Positions 1-11,642 of a stretch of DNA of 64,000 bases are shown one piece after another. The stretch is from Amyelois transitella (lineage: Eukaryota > Arthropoda > Insecta > Lepidoptera > Pyralidae), in NCBI RefSeq assembly GCF_032362555.1, contig NC_083505.1, forward strand, positions 6,129,501 through 6,193,500, given 5' to 3'. Under the pieces are notes generated by a model, which made no database searches, was not told the DNA's origin, and saw only the letters and a program-made list of their open reading frames with translations. Every line of letters begins with the position of its first letter. Position 1 is the first letter of the stretch. A program made the position numbers and the translations under genes.

Positions 1-120
1 TCACCCGAAACCGCCGACCTAGCATGAAGAGAGTTATGAATGTGGATGAATCGAAAGAAGTATGCAGAAATCGTGGCAAGTGGAAAGATCTCTTCCTACC
101 CCTCCCTAAACGTGAATGTA
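1..120 (+). repeat. 3' fragment of a non-LTR retrotransposon
   Basis: This edge fragment matches, by eye, the stretches at about 1745-1850 and 52380-52510: the same run about 'gaagagagttatgaatgtgg' followed by the 'gtggcaagtggaaag' block. The copy at 52300 ends in a (TATG)n tail, as RTE-like non-LTR elements often do. Only the last part of the element is present and it codes for nothing here. Confidence 0.6.
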
Positions 121-451
121 AAATTTAAGATATTTAAGTAATAATTGTAGGCTATACACTTGGCTGGTTTTTATTGAAATTACATTTTATATTCCTCAAG
201 CAGACTATCTGTTACATAAATTCAGAATTAATCATTTTATTATAAAACAAGAGCAGTGCATTAATCAAAATGTTTTTGTTGTTCATACAAACAAAACTTA
301 GACAAAATCATCAAATTTCTCAGCAGTTCTGTGGTGTGCAAATGAGGTTTAGGATACTAATAAGGAATCTTATAGATGGCTATTTGTTACCGTTAAAGCT
401 GTGTTACCAAATTCTTAATTTAGCAAAACAAGATTGTAACATAAATCATAC

Positions 452-3103
452 CTAACAACTCCTTTATAATTAATTGCTTCCTGTAGTCAATGTGCAGAGC
501 ATATGGAGGACAATAAGGATGCAACACACTTCTTGTAAAGTCAGAATCACAATACAAATCAGCTAGAATATTGTAGCTGACACAGCGAAAACTGTAAATA
601 TAAAAAAATCATTAATTTGTTATTGTTCCCATAGTTAAATAAATTATTGCTTAGATATCTTACCCTGTTATTACCTTATATATTTTACTTTATTTTACCC
701 TGTTTATGTAAGAACCATTGGATGTTGATGAATTTAAAAATAGAAATAGTAACAATACACAAAAAAAAAATTAGCATTCTAATGCTATTAGTACAGAAAT
801 AGTGCACTATTGTTAAATGACTTCACTAATATTTCTATACATAACAATTTGGTGTTTTAAATAAAACACAAAACTGTAATTAAGCTATGTTATTGGCAAA
901 TAAGCTATGTTCATGGTCAATTTACCTTTTATCTTTCAGCTGTGTTGATGTATATTTGTGCCTTGTTTCAAAGGGACAAATACCAGGACCAGCTTCAACT
1001 AAATTCTTAGAAATTGCAGCAATTGTGGGTCCACTGATTTCGCCATTGCCTAAAGGGAAAAAGTTAATGAATTGATTTAAGATTACATGTTAATTTGGTT
1101 TCAGACTGTAAGGCTGTCTGTCCTTAGATGCAGGGCAGAGAAACTAGGAATCTCATTGATTGAGCACCCCAATATGCACCAATGGAAAGGTAGCAGTAAC
1201 TCATTTTTGTGTATATGTAAACATACATTATAAATTTTATGACATAATTATATTGATATTGAAAGGAGAGTGAACATGGGGAACATTGTGAACAGAGCTT
1301 TGCATCATGCCTTTACAAGCAGACAGCAACACTCCAATAAGGCTCTGGCCTGCCTGGGCTGGCTGTGCATAGAGGCGTGTTGATCCCAACATTAATGTAT
1401 GGGAGTGACAGTGACAAAGTTGGGTGTGGCAAAAGAACAAGAAAGCAGAATAAATAAAGTGTAAATGAGATCATTAAGAAGTATGATCAGTGTGACATTG
1501 AGTGACCAGATAAAGAACAGGGTGATAAGGGTATGTTGTGATGTGCAAGATGCAGTAACAAGAATAGAAAAAGGTTTGTTTAGATGGTTTGGTCCTGTGG
1601 AGAGGATGAATGAAAGCAAGTTGACTACGCAAATAAACAAGGAGAGTGTGGTGGGAAAGCTGGAGTGGGAAGGCCTAGAGAAACATATCTTAATTAAATT
1701 AAGATGTCTTGGCAAAGGTCCAGGTCAAGAGTATCCAAAACTGCCAAGCTTGCATGAAGAGAGTTATGAATGTAGATGAAGCGGAGGAAGTATGCATAGA
1801 TTGTGGCAAGTGAGATGTAGTCTCTGCCCTCTGGGAAAGAGGCATGATTTTATTAATGTATGTATGTATTATTTTATTTGATTCACAGATTACTGCAACA
1901 TTTTCAGAAAAAGAAATTCATTTTCCCAATTTGGGAGTAGGTACATGAAAACTAAACAAAATCTCCCAAATACTTTCATCTATTCTCTACTTATATAGAA
2001 TAGAATAGAATAGATTTATTTTCAAAATTGGATACAAGGTATCACTTATTGACGTCACATAACTTAAATCTAATTATAACTACTACCGCTTCCAAAGCGC
2101 ATGTGTAGAAGAAGCGGCGGAACAAATTTTAAAATCTTATACAATTAATCAGAAATGATTTCCCTACCTTAGCCAGCCGATGTGCTGGGATCGACAACTT
2201 GTAATTGTTCCTATCCTTGTGTATCTATCTTATATCATCATTTGATGTGTGATAAAAATTAATATTAATATTTCATCTTCACAAAATTGTTCAACAAATA
2301 ATGTGCTTACAATCTATAGACATTAAAAACTGATAGATGTGAATTCAAAGTTCATGTTTGAAGTGCAGTGAAAATAAATTGTACAAGGCTAAGAACCTCC
2401 AATTTGTTGTTGAACAGGCTATTTTAAACCTTGTTTACTTACTTGGTGTGCATTCCACTTTAAGCTTCCTTCCTACATCATCATTTGTTGGTGAATAAGT
2501 AAAGCCTTCTCCAACCAGTTCCCATTTTATATGACTTTCAATAATTTCATTGCCTTTTTCATTAATTGAGAGTCCCTTGAACCATTCATATTTACTTTGA
2601 CTTTTCTCAGCATACTGAAGCACAAATTGTTCAGGATAAACCGGAAACCCAGCCAGAATACTTAGTGGTAAATTTAAACTAACTACCCAAGGTACATTGA
2701 AAACTGCTTCATAAATGTTGTTATGAATTTTTATTTTAATTGGAGTTTGGGTAGAAAACAAATCCTTACATGTAGAATTAGATGCTATAGCGTTGTCCTT
2801 AGCATCTAGCATCATAATTTCTAAATCGTAATTATTGTCACTATTCTTTTTGTTTCCCTTTTTTATTGCTTTATTAATGTTCGTCCCAATTCTATTTAAT
2901 AGAGTTTCCAGTGTCTCTGTTGGTTTTCTACTAAAATTGAATTGTCTAACAGAATCTTTAATTTTATATAAAAAAGATATATCAATTCTCTCTTCTTCTT
3001 GTACATATCTAAAATAACACTTATTAAGATTCATCTCTTTGGTTTTAGATATAGACACCAATTTATGAAATCTGTTCACACACTTGTGGAATCTGAAAAT
3101 CAT
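452..3103 (-). CDS. PDE12: 2',5'-phosphodiesterase 12 homologue, first three exons (partial)
   Basis: Minus-strand exons are 2443-3103, 926-1049 and 452-591; the frame is open across both junctions. The family (EEP nuclease superfamily) degrades 2',5'-oligoadenylates and shortens poly(A) tails, in mammals in the mitochondrial matrix. Recognised blocks are NRIGTNINKA, AGFPVYPEQF, YSPTNDDVGRKLKVECTP in exon 1, LVEAGPGICPF with RHKYTS in exon 2, and VSYNILADLYCDSDFTRSVL, the start of the nuclease domain, in exon 3. About 308 residues are present, roughly half of the family's usual 600. The catalytic ICLQEVD, HLYWHP and SDH regions would lie beyond the left edge. The start at 3103 gives a basic N-terminus; an internal Met 24 codons later is an alternative. 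The family assignment is clear, the start is less certain. Confidence 0.88.
1237..1860 (+). pseudogene. C-terminal remnant of a non-LTR retrotransposon ORF
   Basis: The reading at 1465-1779 has the C-terminal pattern seen downstream of reverse transcriptase in insect non-LTR elements: LRSMISVTLSDQIKNRVIR, then RIEKGLFRWFGPVERM. It runs into the same 3' tail as at 1-120 and 52300-52530 and ends near an ATGT-rich tract. No polymerase motif remains. It lies between exons 1 and 2 of the PDE12 homologue, on the opposite strand. Confidence 0.6.
1985..2135 (-). repeat. LINE 3' end with (AGAAT)n tail
   Basis: A short pentanucleotide run (atagaatagaatagaatag, near 1995-2013) borders a block about 'tttattttcaaaattggata' and 'gaagaagcggcgg'. 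This layout fits a reversed LINE 3' end with a microsatellite tail. A related fragment (gtagaagaagcgg) recurs near 3415. The family was not identified. Confidence 0.35.
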
Positions 3104-3479
3104 ACCTAGTAAGTAAATAATTAGTTATAGACCACTGTTTTAATTAAAATATTTGATTTTCCCTATGAACCTAAACTTATACAATATTTTTTTATAGGTT
3201 AGATAAATATATTCAAAGTATTTCAAAGATTATTAAACATCATAGCCTCCGAAGAACTATCCCTATGCATGTACTTTTCCTGCATACCTAAATAAACAAA
3301 CCCGGATACAAACATGGCGGACTAGAGATTTTCACTTGTTCATTTAGTTGATAAAATTTTATCGATGGATGAGTGAGTAAGGTTTGTTTATTTCCTTTCA
3401 CAGTTGTAACTATTGTAGAAGAAGCGGGGTCTTGCGCACGCAGACATCATTCTTCATTTTCGAAATATAAACGACACGC

Positions 3480-3549
3480 CACACCATAAAGTTTAATACG
3501 TCAGTGATTTGGTTCACACCATAAATTTAATACGTCAGTGATCGGGAAT
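3480..3549. repeat. Two 35-bp direct repeats upstream of the PDE12 homologue
   Basis: Each copy runs from CACACCATAAA through TTTAATACGTCAGTGAT; the second lacks one G. The shared TACGTCAGTG contains a CRE-like TACGTCA core. The pair lies about 380-450 bp upstream of the minus-strand start codon at 3103. Confidence 0.6.
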
Positions 3550-4052
3550 CCTAACTATCTTGGCTATAATATAAGATCCAACAATATTTTATCTATCACC
3601 TGTTAATCTGATAAAAAGTGTTTGGAAATCAAATATATTTAATACCCAATGATTCAGATTATAGCTATAACGCTAGTGGATGAAGTTAAATACCCGAGTT
3701 CAAATTAAGGTTACTTTTTATGTAATAAATCAAACTCCCAAAGGGCTGCAATTAGTAATGTACCGTGCCCGGAAGTGATGATTTGTGCCCAATTGAAAAA
3801 AGCAAAAGTACATCGAAGCCAATGTAGAGGGTGCTTATAAAAGAGTGCAAATGTTTTTTCTCCCGTACTCCCCTCACTGTTGTGAGAAAGAGAGATATAC
3901 CATTGTTGTTTCTGAGTCAAGTTGAACAATGACGGTATTTCCATATGATGGTCCTTCATTGGTTTGTTAATTTCATACATGTCGCAGGTAAATAAAAAAA
4001 TACTATACTAAATGAACTAACATTGCCAATGGATAGTCCACTATAGATAGTC

Positions 4053-4343
4053 TATCGATAGCTTCGATACTATCAATACTATTGCTGCTTACGATTGCAA
4101 CCAGCTATCGATACTATCAATAGTGAAGTTGTATTTTTACATTTTGTTACTAAGCACTGCGGCATCTTTACACTGGGAGCGAACGAATTCTTTGCTACTG
4201 AATAAAAAGGAAACCTAATACGGCGGGAATTTGGTGAAAACACTTTTTTGTTGGGGATTGTGTATCTAGTTTTTGTACTTAATCGAAGTCAACTATCGAT
4301 ATTATTATTCGTCTATCGAAATCCTATTGATAGACTTTCGATA
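4053..4343. promoter_or_regulatory. Cluster of DRE-type (TATCGATA) and CGATA motifs
   Basis: Perfect TATCGATA octamers occur at 4053-4060, 4106-4113 and 4294-4301, with further CGATA or TATCG cores at 4065, 4314 and 4339. In Drosophila the palindrome TATCGATA is the DNA replication-related element bound by DREF, and CGATA clusters are bound by the boundary protein BEAF-32. The motifs are seen directly; binding in this insect is inference. The sites are about 0.95 kb from the PDE12-homologue start and 1.65 kb from the Sec61 beta start. Confidence 0.45.
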
Positions 4344-4483
4344 TTTCCGCGGGAAACTTGGCATTAGTTACACTAACCCGGACCTAAGACTCGGACTCGG
4401 ACCAACATAGGTAAGTAGAGAAAAGCTATACTGTCTACGTGGACCAAGTATCGTTAAGTCGTAGACGCGTTTAAGGTATAATA

Positions 4484-4521
4484 ATATGCTGAGTGGAAAC
4501 CCAAAAGGGTTTCCAGCATAT
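4484..4521. other. Perfect-stem hairpin
   Basis: The arms ATATGCT and AGCATAT, and directly inside them GGAAACCC and GGGTTTCC, pair around an AAAA loop, with a 4-nt bulge (GAGT) on one side. It lies in non-coding DNA and may be a MITE end or chance. Confidence 0.5.
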
Positions 4522-5954
4522 GCATGTATATAATGAAGTTACACAATGCGCTGATTTTCAGTAAAACCTAGTACGGAGGAAATAAAATAATATATATATG
4601 TGAGTATGTATGTAAGTATGTATGTTATTTATATAGTTAGTACATATATATATGCGATAATGTAAGTTAAGCACCCACAGGATACATATCAAAAATATCA
4701 ATACAAAATAACAAGTTGACAGCGGTGTTGCTGCTAGGGAATTTATAATTTATATATGTTGAATATATGTTAGGTATATATAATTGGTAAATAACAATTC
4801 ACCTATAATGACATTAATTTATGTTTTTAAAAGGGTTGTTTTGTATCTTTATATATCACTATCAACTGTCCCGGCAAACGACTTTTTGCCATAAAAATTA
4901 ATTTTAAGTAATTTCTAGTTAAAAAAAATGTTAAGGGTGGACAACCCTTATCACTAAGGGGTATGAAAAATAGATGTTGGCAGTTTCTCAGACCTATGGC
5001 CTATGAGAATTGGTCAAGCCTTTTTGGAGGAGTACGGGAACGAACATTGTGACACGAGAATTTTATATTATTATATAAGATTATATAAGATAGAACAATG
5101 AACAAAGAGAGTGAAGGCAATATGCGCGCTGTGTATCATAGTTGAGGCTCAGGAGTCTTACCTTCGCATAGTCAACCAGTAAAGACGAACTATGTATGAT
5201 GTACTTGAAATGTTTATCTGTTTTATAAATATGCAAAACTATAAAAACTGAGCATTAAGCCGAAGAAGCAATTCAAGTGAGTGGCACGCTTAAAATGTGT
5301 GTTTATAAAATTCCTCTACTTAGTTTTCGTATGCCTTTGAATATATAGACATGGGTAATCTCGACCCCGTCGCGTGTTTTGGAAAACTGAATCGTAATCC
5401 TCACTCGGTATTGATTCCTTTAATGATTCCTAATCGCTTATCAGCTTCTGCTGACACTTTACACGGACGACTAACAAACTTTCAGAACAGGTGTAATTAA
5501 ATGATTAAATGCTTCAAAGAAATTATTTCGAATGTGACCGTTGTTTCTAGATTCAATTTGAGTTATTATTTGATTTAGCTTTTCTTCCTTTCTGTCAAGA
5601 AGAATCATACAAGCCCAAATTCGATATAATAGATTAGAATTTTGAAATTGTCACAAACTTAAGACTATCAAAAGCAATTCAGTATTTCGATGTCGTATTG
5701 TCATTTGGATTAAAGTCTTATTTGTAGAATACGTCTCCATCACTTTTTTATGGTTGTTACATAAAAAACACAAACAAACAATAATTTTTGTAGTAGGCAA
5801 CACTAGTAGACAACGTGTCAATCTACTTTGTAGGTACTTAACTACGTGTAGCCAACCCGATTTTACATTCTCTCTATTTGAAGAAGTTTCAGTTCTGTCT
5901 TAGCTGTAGTTTTGTTTCGTTAATTGTGTGTTTTCTGACTGAAATATATAAAAA

Positions 5955-6691
<737 letters not shown>

Positions 6692-6889
6692 TTAAGTTAA
6701 AATATTAATTTTAAGTTATTGAATATTGTTGGTGAAAAGTGAAAAGATGGTAATTGTATTGGGATACCTATATTATAGTTAATTATGTAATAATACTTAT
6801 CTTAATTATATTAAGTTAACTTTTGCTAGTTTCTTTTTTCCAATTTTAAGTTTAAGTTTTGCTTTTTTTTGCAGTATTATGCAAAAGTC

Positions 6890-7215
6890 TATGTATGAAG
6901 GTTTATTCACAGTTACACCCCTGTTTCTTGGAGGGGTAGGCAGAGACTACATATTTCCACTTGCCACGATCCCTGCATACTTCTATATGTGGATACATAT
7001 AATCACGTCAAAATCCATCATGGGGTAAACAGCCCGCAGTCTTGAAGACTCATAAGCCACAATCAGCTGTTTGGTTTAATGATAGAATTGAGATTAAAAA
7101 ACTGACAGGTTGCTAGCCCATCCATCGCATAAAAAAGTTCCAAGTTTATAAGCCTATCCCTTAGTCGCCTTTACGACATCCATGGGAGCAAGATAGAGTG
7201 ATACCATACTTCTTT
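6890..7215 (-). repeat. Non-LTR retrotransposon tail, family T1
   Basis: On the minus strand the order is: a 'catggatgtcg(t)aaa.gcgac' block, 'gggataggcttataaacttgg', a 'gctagcaacctgtca' block, 'ttaaaccaaacagctg', then a tail near 'gtctctgcctacccc'. The same series occurs at 38711-38957, 43308-43495, 51450-51600, 56846-57112 and 61851-62045, in both orientations. Other copies end in (TATG)n, which sets the 3' end. No coding capacity is left. Confidence 0.6.
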
Positions 7216-7859
7216 TACATTATTCACATTTATTTCTTCATGCCTTCATGCCAGCTCATCAATTTTGGGTAATCTTTATCTGACCTTTTCGGCAGAATGC
7301 ATGCAAACTGATCCAGGTATGTTCACCTAGTTCATCATTCCCACTTCAACATCAACATTCCAATTCACAATAACAATTTTGGTTCATACAAGACAGCTCA
7401 AAAGATTTCATTGAAATTTTCGACATAGGCGCATATGGGGAAAATTAAATTGATCATGGGGGTCCCACATCCTGGAAAATTCATTCCTCCCATTTAAATA
7501 CCCCATATAGAAGGTGGTCGCCAGAGATCAGTACTTTCGACGTCGCAACCGCTTTACTGAAAGCACAGTGGTGTGACTTTTCAAGTCGGACTGCCTGGGT
7601 TCGATTCCTGGTAATACTTTTATATTTGGTTTGTGATGTGTATCGATTTTTTTTACTCCTTTTTTGACGTCTACAGAACACCTTTCGGTCACCTAGTTAC
7701 GTATTACTTATACGTCTATGTAAATACACGTCTGTTTGTGTTCCCATTGGGGTAGGCAGAGGCAATGGATTTCCACTTGCTACGAATCCTCCTCTAATCC
7801 TTCATTTTATGCATAGGCAATCGGTATTTTATATAAACTTTAATATCCTGGGTAGGTAC

Positions 7860-8040
7860 CACTCTGGGTACTTTCATCTCGGGAAAATGTACTGATCCGT
7901 GGGCTGTATATGCGGTTAACGATATTGCGCAGGGCGAAGCCGCGGCCAAAACTAATAGAGCGCGCCTGAGGTCGGCTATGATTATAGATTTGTTTAGACT
8001 CATGAGAATTAATTTCTTACCATCCGAAGAGGTTTATCAT
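7860..8040 (-). CDS. Possible secreted-protein 5' exons
   Basis: Two minus-strand exons can be drawn: 8021-8040 (ATG to a GTAAG donor) and 7860-7965 (acceptor CCTCAG). Joined, they read MINLFGWRALLVLAAASPCA, a typical signal peptide, then a short hydrophilic stretch up to a GTACC donor. An alternative unspliced reading from 8003 carries the same hydrophobic run after a longer N-terminus. No downstream exon was found within the next 600 bp to the left, so the gene is unproven. No family was recognised. Confidence 0.25.
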
Positions 8041-8294
8041 ACAGAAGATGGTAACAATAATGAATGATGCGTTTGAATGTTTTCTCGCTCGAGCGAGCGT
8101 ATGAGACAGACGTGTCGCTTTATTTAAATTATTGCAAAATTACTAACAACCAATTTCAAACCTAAATACGGAGAAAACAAATCTCTTTTCCTTTAAATAT
8201 TTAAGTGTGTTTTGTGACCAATTATTTCCGAGTAATAAGTGCCGTCCGGAGTCGACGACGCGTGAGCGTGAGTAATCAAAACCATAGATATACA

Positions 8295-8468
8295 ATGAGC
8301 GTTCAACGATCACCGACTGGATGTGGCAGTGGCAATTCAAGACTTGGTGGCTCTCAGCCAAATTTGTCAGAAATGAATATTGTGTGCGCTTGCGACACCC
8401 CTACCAATATCACCCATCGTAATAAACGAAAAGACACCGATGACAATGAAGTTCTCAACGGTGAATAG
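8295..8468 (+). pseudogene. Truncated ORF resembling the N-terminus of a retroelement Gag
   Basis: The frame begins MSVQRSPTGCGSG and continues with a Ser/Gly-rich stretch, SQPNLSEM and a basic RNKRK motif. That composition recalls the opening of Gag-like proteins of lepidopteran retroelements, though I cannot name the family. The frame ends because a Helitron-like element begins near 8453, so the stop is contributed by the insertion. Confidence 0.3.
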
Positions 8469-8670
8469 TTTTCCCCGTTTTTTTCACATTTTCCATTATT
8501 TCTTTGCTCCTAATAGTTGCAGCGTTATGTAATATAGCCTAAAGACTTCCTCGATAAATGATCTATTCAACACAAAAATAATTTTTCAATTCGAACCAGT
8601 AATTCCTGAGATTAGCGCGTTCAAACAAACAAACAAACCCTTCAGCTTTATAATACATATTAGTATAGAT
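8453..8670 (-). mobile_element. Helitron-like element, family H1 (truncated)
   Basis: It is the reverse of the copies at 16581-16860 and 21234-21464. Shared blocks are 'cattttccattatttctt', 'gataaatg.tctattcaaca', 'ttcgaaccagta', 'gagattagcgcgttcaaaca' and the terminal 'attagtatagat'. Full copies start TCTATAC and end CTAG between A and T, the Helitron signature. The CTAG end is missing here. Confidence 0.6.
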
Positions 8671-9117
8671 ACGAAGGTTAAGTTTATTAAATTTACTCTA
8701 AAGCACCAAAATAAATTTCAACGCAATTTGGCATTAAATAGGATATAATTTGGATTAATAAAAAATACTTTTTATCCCTGCATTCTTATGGCAGTGGAGC
8801 CTCAGGGCACATTCAGTTGACAGCAAATATTTACTGTAGGTACTTATAATAGGGAAGATGCAAATATGATATTTATGAAAATTTTACGTATAAAATGTTA
8901 AAAAAATATAAAAGAAGAACTTCTTCAACGTTTTTATTTTAAATTATGTTGATTTTTAGCAATTATTACGAATTAAAATTACGTTAAACGAAACGCATTT
9001 CAAAACACCAATCAGCGTTCAGTGACGTCACTAGTGCTGTGTCAACTTTTAGAAGTTAACTTTGCGATTAATAGGCAGTAGTGCTTTATTTACGTATTAT
9101 TTACGTTTTTAATAAAA
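8671..9117. other. AT-rich spacer before the SWIM/YqaJ remnant
   Basis: No gene was seen. Near 9010-9040 there is a CCAATCAG box followed by GTGACGTCAC. A similar CCAAT and TGACGTCA pair lies beyond the matching exon in the second copy (54490-54530), so this may be the old promoter of that element's gene. Confidence 0.35.
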
Positions 9118-10791
9118 ATGGAAGTTAGATTTAATAAAACAGACTCCAAAAATTTACCAAAAAAAGTTTTTTGTCGTGAGTGCAGAGTTTTCAAGTGTAG
9201 AAATGAAAGGCACTAAATTAGTACGGTATGCATGAATGTTTTTAAACGTTGTTTGCATTTTATTCAGCAATTTCTAAACATAGCAGTTATAATTTAGGTC
9301 AACGAGAGAATCTTACGGCGATAACGCAATCGGTTATGTGCAAATTAAAAGAGATGGAGATGGATTAATTATGTACAGTGAAGTCGAGTTACTCCAGAGC
9401 ACAAAGTACGAAAAGAAGGTTATCGTGTTACAGCTGTAATAAATGAAGCACAAAGCTTAGTTCTGTCCTGCCAATGCGAAGATTGTGCAGCTTCTGCAGG
9501 TCAAGTATTACGACATTAATGAATAATTAAACTGTTCAAAAAGAAGATTATTTTAAATGCTATGAGGTATTTATTATCATGACTAAAACTTTATCATATA
9601 CAGGTGGGTGCAAGCATGCTGCTGCACTATTGCTATGGTGCACAGAAGGTCTGAGCAGCCTCCAATTACGTCCGTCACATGCTATTGGAAGAAGTCGAAA
9701 TTATCTACATGTGCTTCTGGAAAATCTGTCATAAAAGCCAAAGAAATGGGTCAAGTTTCAGTCAATCACAGTTTCTCTCAATTAAGCAGCTTTTTTATTT
9801 AAAGAGATTGAAAAGAAGTTAAATGTGTGTTACAATAATAACTGCATATTTTTAGGTGGATATTTTATAAGAATTTGTAGATGCTGTCAATAAAAAAGAT
9901 TGTCGGGGAAGTATTCTTCGCTACTTTCAATAAGACAAGCATTCATAAGGTATGTTCAAGCTTGATTGGAAAGTTGGACTCTCCAGAATCATTTCTTGAA
10001 TCATTATCAAAGCAAATGACCACTGATAATATAAATATGGTATTTTCCACCACCAAACATCAAAGTGATTCACCAATGTGGTTTGAGTTGAGGTAAGTAG
10101 TAAGACTTCTAGCTTAGTTTTGTTTATTGTATTTATCACTAAAATACCATGAATAAAAAAAATATTTTGACAAAATAAACTCATTATCATACTCACATAA
10201 CATGAACTTGATTGGCATATTAGCTGTATATAAGTTTATTTTTCTATTTTACAGGTACGGCAGAATTACTGGCTTAACTCTTTATGAAGCCGCTCACTGT
10301 AGAACTATAAATGGTTCCCTTCTGAACGCAATTATGGGAGACAATTCAAAATTTACTTCCATTGCGATGAGTAGAGGGAAAATACTAGAAAAAAAAGTTC
10401 TCAAAGTAGTAAGCAAGAAAGAAAAGGTAAGTTCGGTGGTTTTTGTTTGTTTGAATATTATGAATAAAAGAAATTTGTAATGTTTGGTTCAAGGCTTTTG
10501 TAGTACATAATTCATATTTTTGTTTCTGCTATTCAGATTGAAATTGAAGAAGCTGGACTACTTCTTAATGCCGAGTATCCTATTTTTGGAGCAACACTTA
10601 CTGAAAATTATACAACAGAAGTCAAATATCCTTCAACCGAAGCTGCCATACTTTCCTATGTGAAATACAATAAAATAACACCAAAATGTTGTGTGCCATA
10701 TGATAACAGCATTGTATCTGTAATGAATATTGCAAAGAAATTCTGGATAGATGCTGTATTTCCGAAATTAAAAGATATATGTAATATATAA
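9118..10791 (+). pseudogene. Decayed SWIM zinc-finger / YqaJ-type nuclease gene
   Basis: Pieces in order are: a first exon from 9118; a second near 9300-9500 with STRESYGDNAIGYVQIKRDG and, in another frame, CQCEDCAASAG; a third from 9604 with GCKHAAALLLW, which with the preceding CxC completes a SWIM zinc finger; a fourth ending MWFELR at a GTAAGT donor (10094); a fifth with YGRITGLTLYEAAHC; and a last with LNAEYPIFGATLTENYTTEVKY. The order matches the multi-copy insect family with SWIM plus YqaJ (lambda-exonuclease-like) domains. At least two frameshifts (near 9390 and 9643) and in-frame stops near 9925 show decay. The usual FGASPDG motif with the catalytic Asp is altered, while the ExK-like EVK remains. 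Positions of conserved introns are retained. The host role is unknown; multi-copy distribution suggests a mobile origin. Confidence 0.65.
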
Positions 10792-11125
10792 GCACATTTT
10801 TTTGTTTTTCAAATATTTCATAAATTTATTAAATAAAACTATGCTTCGAAAATATTGTTTTTTATTCAATTTTAATTAAAGGTGATTAACAAGTGCACAA
10901 CAAATGATTATACTATAGTCTATTTGGGGTATGAGAAAATGATCTACACAGGCATTTAGAAACTTTGTTAAAGTAGATGGACACATAGGCACAAAACATG
11001 AGTCAACACTACTTTTTATCCGAATTTTTTCGGTATTATGTCTTGTGATCACTTGATGTGTATTCCATTTTAAATTATTACAAAAAACTTAGTGGAAAGT
11101 CGAGAAGCAATTTATGATAATCAAC

Positions 11126-11634
11126 CAGTGTTTCCACTATAAAAATTTTCTTTCCCCATGCCTCAATTCCGATTTCCCCTTTTCAGAACTTTTTTCCCCT
11201 CAAAAATTATTTTGCTGTAGTTTTGGCACTTTTGTTGTAACTAAAAGTTAAATTTTTAAATATAAATTTTTTATAAATATATACGGGACAAATTACACTG
11301 ATTGAGTTAGCCTCGAAGTAAGTTCGAGACTGTGTTACGAGATACTAACTCAACGATACTTTGTACATTTTATAATAAATACTTATATAGATAAACATCC
11401 AAGACCCAAACCAATCAGAAAAAGTTCTTTTCTCATCATGCCCTGACCGGGATTCGAACCCGGGACCTCTGGTGTCACAAACAAGCGTACTACCGCTGCG
11501 CCAAAGAGGCCGTCGATATAATTTTATATATAATAGAAATTAATATATGATTACCTAAAATTTCCCCTTTTTCTTCCCCTCTGGACCCTGATTTCCCCTT
11601 AAAAGGGGAACTTCCCCTCATTGTGGAAACACTG
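11126..11634. mobile_element. hAT-type MITE with perfect 8-bp target duplication
   Basis: The ends are CAGTGTTTCCAC and GTGGAAACACTG (12-bp perfect inverted repeats). The flanks are TAATCAAC on both sides (11118-11125 and 11635-11642). CAGTG starts and 8-bp duplications are hallmarks of hAT elements. The unit is 509 bp including a SINE inserted in its middle, so the original MITE was about 270 bp. No transposase is encoded. Confidence 0.85.
11279..11515 (-). repeat. tRNA-derived SINE, copy 1
   Basis: On the minus strand the head reads GGCCTCTTTGGCGCAGCGGT, an A box, followed by GGGTTCGAATCCCGG, a B box: a Pol III tRNA-type promoter. The body continues with 'ctttttctgattgg', 'tatctcgtaaca' and 'gaggctaactcaatc', ending in an AT-rich tail near 11280. 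A nearly identical copy is at 31008-31240 and a headless one at 18195-18310. It lies inside the hAT MITE, so it inserted later. Confidence 0.85.
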
Positions 11635-11642
11635 TAATCAAC

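Larger units (their letters stand above)
3104..5954. other. Divergent spacer between the PDE12 homologue and Sec61 beta
   Basis: This 2.85-kb interval holds no recognised gene. It contains two 35-bp direct repeats (3480-3549), a cluster of TATCGATA and CGATA motifs (4053-4343), a strong hairpin (4484-4521), and a Helitron-like fragment near 4863-4990 that recurs at 33230-33440 and 53130-53250. A minus-strand reading of 89 codons at 3711-3980 matches nothing known to me. Both flanking genes start outward from this spacer, so their promoters should lie within it. Confidence 0.6.
6692..8452. other. Repeat-rich spacer downstream of Sec61 beta
   Basis: The interval contains an inverted non-LTR tail (6890-7215), a tRNA-like B-box sequence on the plus strand near 7600 (GGTTCGATTCC, probably an old SINE), another retroelement tail piece near 7735-7800, and two small possible coding pieces listed separately. 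No conserved gene was recognised. Confidence 0.5.

Noticed and set aside
3711-3980. 89-codon minus ORF as a gene
   Set aside because: No family match, no splice partner, and AT-rich surroundings; treated as chance or an old repeat.
11430-11515. tRNA gene on the minus strand
   Set aside because: A and B boxes are present, but the sequence does not fold as a full tRNA and continues into a repeated SINE body.
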